This document shows positions 56,752 through 64,000 of a stretch of DNA of 64,000 nucleotides, piece after piece. The translations under genes and the position numbers were made by a program. Numbering within the stretch: the stretch's first letter is position 1; every line of letters begins with the position of its first letter. This DNA comes from Amorphophallus konjac (Eukaryota > Streptophyta > Magnoliopsida > Alismatales > Araceae): NCBI GenBank assembly GCA_022559845.1, contig CM040129.1, positions 1,984,001 through 2,048,000 of the forward strand, given 5' to 3'. The notes under the pieces are model-generated. The model made no database searches. It was not told the DNA's origin and saw only the letters and a program-made list of their open reading frames with translations.

Positions 56752-58750
56752 TGTTGATAATTTTATCTCTCTTTCCTTTACCCCGCCCCTAACTATGCTA
56801 ATAACATAATAGCATGAAAGGCATGGAAGATGATGAATAAAGAGCGATGAGAGATAGAAGAACTGACCGTGATCGCCACCAAGGGTTAACAACACCAAAG
56901 GGATGAAGAGATAAAGGAAAGGGCATCGTGTACCTTGAAAATATGAAGAATTGATTGCGCTTAAGAATGGGACGCGGGGAACTTTTGGACTCAAACCTCT
57001 TCTCCTTCCAGCCGGTTAGATGAAGAAGGCCTCACGTTGTAATCATGCTCTCCTACAAAACAAAGCCAAAACAATGATAAAAAACCCATTAGAACATGCA
57101 TGTGTAGTATCAATCCCGAAGTGATAAAAGAGGGGTAGAAATTAAGGGAGAACGCACCGGGGGAAGGTTTTTAACCCCTGTGGAAGGGTGGAAATAATAG
57201 GTGTGTGTATTCTGCATGCATGAGATTTGAAATCATGAGATTTGATTGAAAGGATATAGAGAAATCATCGATGCAAAACGGGGGGAAACGCATATGTAGC
57301 GGAAAAGTGCAGAAAACTATGATGATTTGTGATTTTAAGAGGAAGAGAACTAAGAATATAGATCATGAAATCAAGTCCAGAAGGATGCAATGGAAAACTA
57401 ATACTTCCCTCTTCAAGCTAAGGTCAAAGTTGTGAGTTGGAATTACAGCATGGCTTCGCCCCGAACCAAGAAAGAGCCCCCCCGTCACAACTGTGAACTG
57501 GGCAGTTTTTATAGAGTTTTACAAGAAAGTCTCATCTTCTTATCACGATTCCCAGAGATATAGTCCAAGATAAGTCCAGTTCTCTAAATCAAACTTGAGA
57601 TAATACTAAGGACAAGAGATAGGAACAAACGGGGATCAATTCGGAGGAGGATTCTATAAGATATGGCTCTTGGAAGGTAGCCCCGTCGCACTAGATAATA
57701 GAGTTTTAGTTGTACCAGGATGTTTAAATCCTGATCTTGTGACCCAGATCCCAAAAGATATAGCCAATGAAAATTTGATTTCTATGAACCAAATTCAAGA
57801 TAATACAAAGGGCTAGAAGTAAAAAAAATGGGGATCAACTTGGATAAGAATTGAAGAAGTTATGGGATCTGCAAGATAGGCTCGTCGCGCAGTTTTCGGG
57901 GCAGAGTCCAGCATGAATTGGACTCTCAGTTATGTGTAACGGTCTATCGTAGGATTGCCACATGTTCTCTGATGGTCTAGGGTAGGACCTCCACGCTCTA
58001 GGGGTCGAACGGGGTGATTTCGGGCGAGTTTGGGTGTGACGCACCTATACTAGACCGTCACATGTGCTCTGACGGTCTTACGATAGACCGCTACATGTGC
58101 TGTGACACACCTACACTAGACCTTCACACCGATGGAGGAAGATTCTAGGCAGACTGCGCGCGACTTTGGAAATTGAAGCGTATCTCTCAAACGGGGCAGA
58201 ACTAGCAAAAGTGGTAGAGGAAGAAATTGTAGATAACAGAGATAGGAACAACTTTTATGAAGAAAGCAAGATGAGAAAATGATCATAAGAGGGATAAAAT
58301 GGTGCTAGAAGAGAGAGAAATAATTCTGAACAGCATAGCACATCAGAAAATGCAAATAACTCACAAACGGGACAGAACTGGCCAACGGCGTAGAAAAAGA
58401 AATTGTAGATAGTTGAAAGAGGAACAACTTCACTGAAGATAACTTTTTGAATAGAGGGACATAAGGAGATCAAAAATGACCACTTTCAGGACTGCGCAGC
58501 GGGAGAGAGCCGATTACTTGAGGGAAGCCGACCTAAATGGGCCGAAAGTCGACTTAGAAGTCAGAATTTGATAAGATAAGCTCCAGAGACTCTAAGAAAT
58601 CATGATTTCTAGGGCTCAAAGGGAATGGAACATTGAAAATTGGCTCAAAATCTATTCAAAGAAGGCTCCAAAATAATGGGTAATTCGGGACATCAAAAAT
58701 GATGAATAAGAGAAATGACGTAACTTGTGGGCTAAAAATGGGTGTCAACA
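56752..58750 (-). repeat. 3' LTR of second Tat-type element
   Basis: TGTTGACACC (58750-58741) to ...ATTATCAACA (56752), 1999 bp. It holds CGGTCTTACGATAGACCG (58073-58090), a TATAAAAA box (57513-57506) and TGGCGATCACGG (56888-56877) about 125 bp before its end. All lie in the same order as in the first element's LTR. Confidence 0.8.
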
Positions 58751-58770
58751 GATACCCCTCCTTGATATCC
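58751..58770 (-). other. Polypurine tract
   Basis: Minus-strand AAGGAGGGGTATC directly before the LTR start, matching AAGGAGGGGCATC at 43263-43275. Confidence 0.75.
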
Positions 58771-61712
58771 GCTTTGCAAGGGAACGAGCGAAAGCGACGC
58801 GAAGGTAAAATGGAAAGGAGATGGAGCGAAAGCGATAGCGACGTAAAATGGAGATGACGCGGAGATGAAGCGGAGAGAACTGAAAAGAGGGCATCAAGAT
58901 AAAAAGACACCCGTCACAACCAACAAGCGACAGGAATTCTCCCAAAAACGTCGAACTAACCACCAGGACTGGATGACAAGAACGAGACATGTCTGGAGAA
59001 CTAAACTAAGGGAGGAAACATGACCAGCCTCATCGGGGACACAATCCACGGACAATGAGTGGGTCGGAAGGAACACGGCATAAGAGCTGGAAACGGAGAG
59101 ATAAGACTGAGATAAAATCCAGATAGGAATCACGCTGGCCAACCAGACCAAGCGGCAAGATCAGAGAAATCATTCAAATTCGGAGTGGAATGAAGAACCT
59201 CTTACTCAAGAGAACTGAGGTGCAACTAACCATTACTGAGTAGAAACTTGAACGGATCACGAGACGTGAATGCTCAAAAAAATGACATGATGCATGCTGG
59301 GCTAAAATAAAGAAATCATTAAAACGAATGCAAAGAAAGGATAAAATAGAAAGTACTCAAGGATACTATTGCTAGACTGAGCCAAGATGGGGTCAAGAGT
59401 CTTCTTGCAACCACGGCGTGCGAGACAGAGTCTATCGTCCCCCACCCGACTCAACCGAGCGGCCTATCCAACGATTAACCGTATGCTCCTAGATCATCAT
59501 CGTTTTTGTTAAAGGGGAACATCAGATCCTAGAACACACGGGCAACCAGTCGATCCTTGAGAGGCTATAATAACGTAGATATCATATAGTAATGCAACAA
59601 TGAGCGGGAATAGAGAGCCATACATGACTTACCTGTCAAGCGAAACGGCATCTTTTTGGATTTTCCATATTTTTTTTTATTTTTATGGATTTTCAAATAA
59701 GACAACAACAATATGAATGACCATGATAAACAAGCATGAACGAAAGACAGCATAACACAACGATTAACTGAACGACCGACAACACAACAAAACATAACGA
59801 TCAAATGAATGGAAAACAACACAACAAGACGAACAAGCACATATGCAATGGCATGAACAAACCACATATATGCAAGATGAACGTGGGGGACAAGATAACA
59901 ATGCAGTGAGACAACACACGGTTGGGACAAGAACATGAGGGATGACCACACGGTTGGGACAACACACGAGATATAGAAGGACGACTAACAACATATGCAA
60001 GACAACTAACAACACGTGGTGAAGAATAAAATAACACGGTGGGACATAGACACGGCGAGACAAGGACACGGCGGGACAAGGGACATAAACAAATACACCC
60101 TTCAATCAAAACTCAAGATCAGAATGAAGTAGAGCCACCAGGTTCATAATCGTGAGGTAAAGTCCTCTCATATAGATATAATCATTGCAAACAAAAGCTG
60201 AGAAGGACATAAGATTCAGAACAGATCGAGAGACATGAATGACGAAGAGAACAGATCAGAGGATGTGAACAGGAGACAGAGCACAAAGATATAGCAAGGA
60301 ATGCCTGAGTACCTGCAACCTGCACACTTAGCAAACAGATTACGTATCTATTCTCAAAATAAAATATAAAAGATAAATATTTTTAGATTTTAAAAATATT
60401 TGATTTTTTTGTTTTGTTTGAACAATACTTCATTTTTTTAGAATCTAATTTTTTTGGATTTTGGACAATATCTCAATTTTTTTAGATTTTTGACAATATC
60501 TCATTTTTTTTGAAAATATCTCATTTTTTATTTTTGACAATAGCAATCTGCAGCACCCAAAGACAGGCTCGAACTACTGGCCAGGGATCGCTATCCCTCC
60601 CCTCTCGTTAAAGACTTCCCTTGAGCAGGGCGTGCATGTGAGGGTGGCTTACCATAACCAACTGCCTCTAAAGAACGGTGCCCCTACTAAGGTCATACCC
60701 GGGATACAACCCAGCCTAAGAGGGAGAAACAGAAGAAAAATTAGAGACAAGCTTTATGCAGGATGGGAGACATCAGGACTTGAATTTCTTCCAGGGCACT
60801 ACCCCTCAAAGAGATAGGTCTGTTACGCCGGGGCTTTGTGTCTTTGATTTTTAGACCCATATTTATCAAGCACGCATGCGAACGGGCTCATGACGTCCCG
60901 CGGGGAACTGTACTGCCACTCTTGCCATGCCTTTGATTCATAATTTTGCATTGATTCGTCCATTTATTTTTGACAGCCCTTATTGGATAGATATAGCATG
61001 AAAGCTCACTTTTGAGGGTCAAGACTACCCCTATTTGAGACCTCTCTCGTATTAGGGAGCGCCTAGGTTAGTCATCTTATCCATCAATCTCTTGTCCCTG
61101 CACTTGGCCGAGCAGAGAAAAGAAAAGACCTTTATGCATATCCAAAGTATGGCCAAAGTAGCAATGGTGTTGCTCAAAGGAATCGGCTATCGCTCGCCGT
61201 GAAGTGTGTGAAAAACCCATGCTCAAAGGTCACCCTCAACGATCGGAGAAAGAACTAGACTCCCAGTGCGGAGCTATCACCGGCCTAAGGATGCTGTAGA
61301 AGCGAACTCATTTTAAATGACCTAAATGAATTAAGCAAATTTCTAAAAGCCACTTAACCATGTTGAGGAATAGCATTATAACCATGTGCAGAAACAATAA
61401 TGGAAATGAAAGCATGTTTCTCTGCTCAAAATAAAGATACCTTTGCAAATCCACAGTGTGGAAGTAGCATCCTAAAGTAATCTTGATCATCGAGCTTCGA
61501 GCGGCACGAGCTTTGTATTCCTTGCTTGACAGGATGAAAGGGAGAGGATAGTAAAGGGATTGAAAGATTCCTTGACATGGAGGAGCGACAGACACTAAAC
61601 TAGATGAAATAAGGATAAAAAGGAAGAGGGACGAGGGCTAGAACTTCCTCGTTAAGGCACAAAGACCTTGATAACAAAGAACTAGATACAGAAGAAACCA
61701 GATTAGCTGAGA
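58771..61712 (-). other. Non-coding 3' region of second Tat-type element
   Basis: No supported CDS on either strand and no PMD gene. It contains the conserved block 59400-59560, a T-rich minisatellite (60380-60540) and post-pol blocks near 60600-61060. Confidence 0.55.
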
Positions 61713-62699
61713 TCAAGGCGGGCTAAAGCCTCGAAAACAGTAATAAAAAGGGTAAGAACCTTGAAATGATGAGGAAGAATGAGTAAAAAGATGAAAAGAA
61801 GAATCATCCGACGTGGTTGGAGAAGAGGGACGAGAATCATCCGACAGGGTCGGAGAAAGAGAATGAGAGACACCCAACAAGGTCGGGGAGGGAGAACTAG
61901 AGACGGAACCCGGAGATACTAGAGAAGAACTGGGAGATGTCCCGAGATCGGGATGAAAAGACATAGGCCGAGGCCCAGAATTATGAGAGGAGGGATAATC
62001 TGGAGACTCCGGATGAAGAAGAGAAGAGGAAGAATAGGGGCTTGCGGACCCAAGAAGAGAGGAGAAGATCATAGAAGCTGGATCTGAAGAGGGAAGATAC
62101 ACCACCCAAGGGTGGGAGCTGAGCAGAAGAAACGATGAATAGAAAGGAGAAGAAGAAAAAGTGGACCCCTGAATACACAACCGACGGTCCTTGAATTTGC
62201 GTCGCTGCCTCTTCTTGGTAGTAATCTCTTGAAAATGCACCCGCCTGGTGCGGGCTTGCACCTTCGGGCTTCTTAATCTGTAATACCTTCTCAAATAACG
62301 GGCCCACCTGGTAGACGGCCTGGCCCGGCTGTGAACATGCAACTTCATCGGGGCGGTTGCCCCTAGACACCCGGTGTTAACAGTATGCGGACATTCTTGA
62401 GCAAGTGACTCCTTAGAATGATGAATATCAGAAAACCATGGAGTTTTGTCTCTCGGCACAAGCAACATGAGATTTGGCAACTCTACTAGGAAATTAGGCC
62501 TGAAGCATAGCTCCCTTGATAAAAGAGCAGGATGAGACCAAGGGAGAATAATACATGGCGTTGACATGGCCGACGTACTAATAAATCGAGAGAGATTGCA
62601 TAGGATGTGCAGAATGTCCTTGGAAAGTGCAGAAGATACGGCAAACTGCCCCTTGAATATAGAACTCATCAATCTTCTAGCAACTGTACGCATTAGCAT
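61713..62699 (-). CDS. Uncharacterised open frame replacing pol
   Basis: 328 codons with no recognised domain; the C-terminal half is Ser/Pro-rich. It follows the gag/protease-like frame after a stop at 62733. A basic stretch (TTKKRQRRKFKDRR) lies mid-way. It may be decayed protease and G-patch sequence read out of frame, or non-coding. Confidence 0.3.
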   Translation of the reverse strand: MLMRTVARRLMSSIFKGQFAVSSALSKDILHILCNLSRFISTSAMSTPCIILPWSHPALLSRELCFRPNFLVELPNLMLLVPRDKTPWFSDIHHSKESLAQECPHTVNTGCLGATAPMKLHVHSRARPSTRWARYLRRYYRLRSPKVQARTRRVHFQEITTKKRQRRKFKDRRLCIQGSTFSSSPFYSSFLLLSSHPWVVYLPSSDPASMIFSSLLGSASPYSSSSLLHPESPDYPSSHNSGPRPMSFHPDLGTSPSSSLVSPGSVSSSPSPTLLGVSHSLSPTLSDDSRPSSPTTSDDSSFHLFTHSSSSFQGSYPFYYCFRGFSPP

Positions 62700-62732
62700 A
62701 ATGCGGGTAGAGAACCCTTCTTGACCAACGAA

Positions 62733-63983
62733 CTAAACAGTAATCGAGCGAGAGGAAATAATAGCATCAATGATAAACCCACCGGCGAGCAAGGAGATTG
62801 TCACCGGCCTCGCTTGTGAAGAAACTGGCACTAGTGCAAGGGAACTCTTCTTGACAACCATCTTCGGAAGTATAGGCTCATCAGTCCCAAAGTAGCCCGA
62901 GACCAGGACCTGGATCGGCATGCGGTCGATGAAACCTTGAATCATTAATGGAACAACCGACACCGAACTACCCTGACTCGGCTCATTGTCTCCCTGGGGA
63001 CCAGACCGGAGGGGCACCAAAAAGAGTGCACACCCGCTCCGTGGGGTGGAAGTAGACAAAGAAATGGATGTAAAAGGCTTAGAGGGCATGGAAGGTTTAA
63101 TGGGAATGGTGTGTTTAGGTGGAGGCAAAGGGGTTGTGGGTGAAGGCGAAGGCGGAGGTGGAGCTCGATCAGGCTCATGTGAAGATGATGAAGGGGATGG
63201 TAAAGGCGGCGGAGATGGTGGAAGTGATGGAATAGTCAATAGAGATGGTGATGGAGATGGAGGTGGAGAAGGTGATGTAGGCAAAGGGGTAGGGCGTGGT
63301 GTCCACCGTCGACGTATCGATACAACACGTCGAGTGGTGTTGGGAGTTGAGGCGGTGGTCGCAATAGAGGAAGTGGAGGCAGTGGAGGCACTAGCCTGAG
63401 CAAGAGCCTGGGTTGGTGGAGGTGACGGAGATGGTGTAGGAAGTGGCAAAGATGGGGTAGATAACGGAGCAGGCGATGGAGCGGGTGCATCGCTAGATAA
63501 AGAACCACAGGGGTGCCCCTGGCCTTGTAGGGATGGAGACGGCTGATGTGCTTCTTGTTGTTGCTGCTTGCTGCGGATATGTAGAATAACTTCATGAATA
63601 ATGGCCCAGTCAATCCCTTTCTTGGCTTCCAAGCCATAAATTAACTCCTGGAATTTGGGGCAATATTCAACCAAATGCCCCTGTTGGCGGTGATAATCAC
63701 AGAACTTAAGCATATTCTCGACCGCGGGTCGGCAAGGCACAACTGGAGGGAGCGACAACGCGTGAGTGGCCATCAAAGCCCTAAAAATATCTGTAAAAGA
63801 CTCCGGTAACGGAGGGTGAGGATCCTGCTTCGGGCTAGGGGGATGCCGAGGGATATGTAATGGTGGAGAAGGTTGTGGAGACGGAAGTGAATGTTGCGTA
63901 GGCAATAGTGCTTGGCCGGCGGAGGAGGGATTTGGTGAAGGCATATGTGGAACGGAGTGGGGAGGTATGTAGATGGCATCCAC
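62733..63983 (-). CDS. Gag C-terminus with degenerate protease-like end
   Basis: 416 codons, partial: the ATG at 63983 is internal and the capsid part lies beyond the window. LPESFTDIFRALMATHALSL, then CDYHRQQGHLVEYC (C-x2-H-x4-H-x4-C), GIDWA and a Gln-rich stretch match the gag of 27118-29160 step by step. A Ser/Pro-rich linker follows. The last residues, VTISLLAGGFIIDAIISSRS, align with the start of the Tat protease but lack D-T-G. It lies where gag and protease belong, upstream of the pol-less region. Confidence 0.7.
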   Translation of the reverse strand: MDAIYIPPHSVPHMPSPNPSSAGQALLPTQHSLPSPQPSPPLHIPRHPPSPKQDPHPPLPESFTDIFRALMATHALSLPPVVPCRPAVENMLKFCDYHRQQGHLVEYCPKFQELIYGLEAKKGIDWAIIHEVILHIRSKQQQQEAHQPSPSLQGQGHPCGSLSSDAPAPSPAPLSTPSLPLPTPSPSPPPTQALAQASASTASTSSIATTASTPNTTRRVVSIRRRWTPRPTPLPTSPSPPPSPSPSLLTIPSLPPSPPPLPSPSSSSHEPDRAPPPPSPSPTTPLPPPKHTIPIKPSMPSKPFTSISLSTSTPRSGCALFLVPLRSGPQGDNEPSQGSSVSVVPLMIQGFIDRMPIQVLVSGYFGTDEPILPKMVVKKSSLALVPVSSQARPVTISLLAGGFIIDAIISSRSITV

Positions 63984-64000
63984 CTACTCGGGACATGGTG

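Larger units (their letters stand above)
56752..64000 (-). mobile_element. Second Tat-type element, pol-less, runs off the window
   Basis: The 3' LTR at 58750-56752 shares termini and motifs with the first Tat element. The internal part shares post-pol blocks (59400-59560; 61020-61060), the A/T minisatellite and the gag zinc motif. Between gag (62733-63983) and the post-pol block there is no RT, RNase H or integrase, so it appears to be a large non-autonomous relative. The 5' LTR lies beyond 64000. Confidence 0.75.

Noticed and set aside
60632..60817. Small plus-strand frame in the second Tat element as a PMD remnant
   Set aside because: No PMD motif; the region matches post-pol non-coding sequence of the first element in reverse.

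Overview
This window reads as nuclear DNA of a flowering plant, from a heterochromatic block built almost wholly of nested LTR retrotransposons. The signs are Ty1/copia elements of the Sirevirus type (initiator-Met primer sites, several polypurine tracts, an env-like ORF), Ty3/gypsy elements of the Tat lineage (extra archaeal-type RNase H, 20.9 kb length), plant mobile domain (PMD) genes, and TGA/TAG decay of CGA/CAG-type codons as expected of methylated repeats. I see no convincing active single-copy host gene and no tRNA or rRNA gene. The species cannot be named from the sequence.

Layout. 1-1.9 kb: a broken PMD gene (-). 1.9-3.36 kb: AT-rich flank. 3365-54423: a Sirevirus-type composite on the minus strand, bounded by the 5-bp duplication CTCTT and swollen by later events. 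Inside it are: a full LTR (3365-5106) and env-like fragment; a second, gag-only element (6144-14277) with a repeat-rich 2.7-kb LTR; a patchwork of alternating inverted LTR and env-like pieces (14.3-22.5 kb); an env-like ORF (22942-24072); a complete Tat element (24140-45017, duplication GTATA); the env-like gene's apparent promoter (45.26-45.47 kb); gag-pol (45914-49520); and a non-autonomous iMet-primed element (49521-53859). 54.4-56.75 kb is AT-rich, with tandem repeats and primer-site-like repeats. 56752-64000 is the 3' LTR and internal part of a second, pol-less Tat relative on the minus strand.

The Tat element at 24140-45017 is the centrepiece. Its sense strand carries gag, protease with G-patch, RT, two RNases H and integrase. 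Between pol and the 3' LTR the opposite strand carries two PMD-type genes. One has seven inferred exons and the other two, all with GT-AG borders. One has a clear TATA box and the other a plausible one. Introns facing this way are not removed from the element's own genomic RNA, so such genes can survive retrotransposition. The LTR promoter and the upstream regions of both antisense genes share the same inverted-repeat motifs (CGGTCTA..TAGACCG).

The Sirevirus family shows a parallel design. GGGTCGACCC palindrome arrays lie 138-140 bp upstream of the TATA box in the LTR copies that retain both, and again upstream of a separate TATA box ahead of the env-like ORF. A third notable signal is a module of about 105 nt present three times (11093-11199, 11992-12098, 51424-51527). 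Its sequences have diverged, but an outer stem and at least two hairpins are kept by compensating changes. G-U wobbles place the RNA on the minus strand, the sense strand of the elements that carry it.
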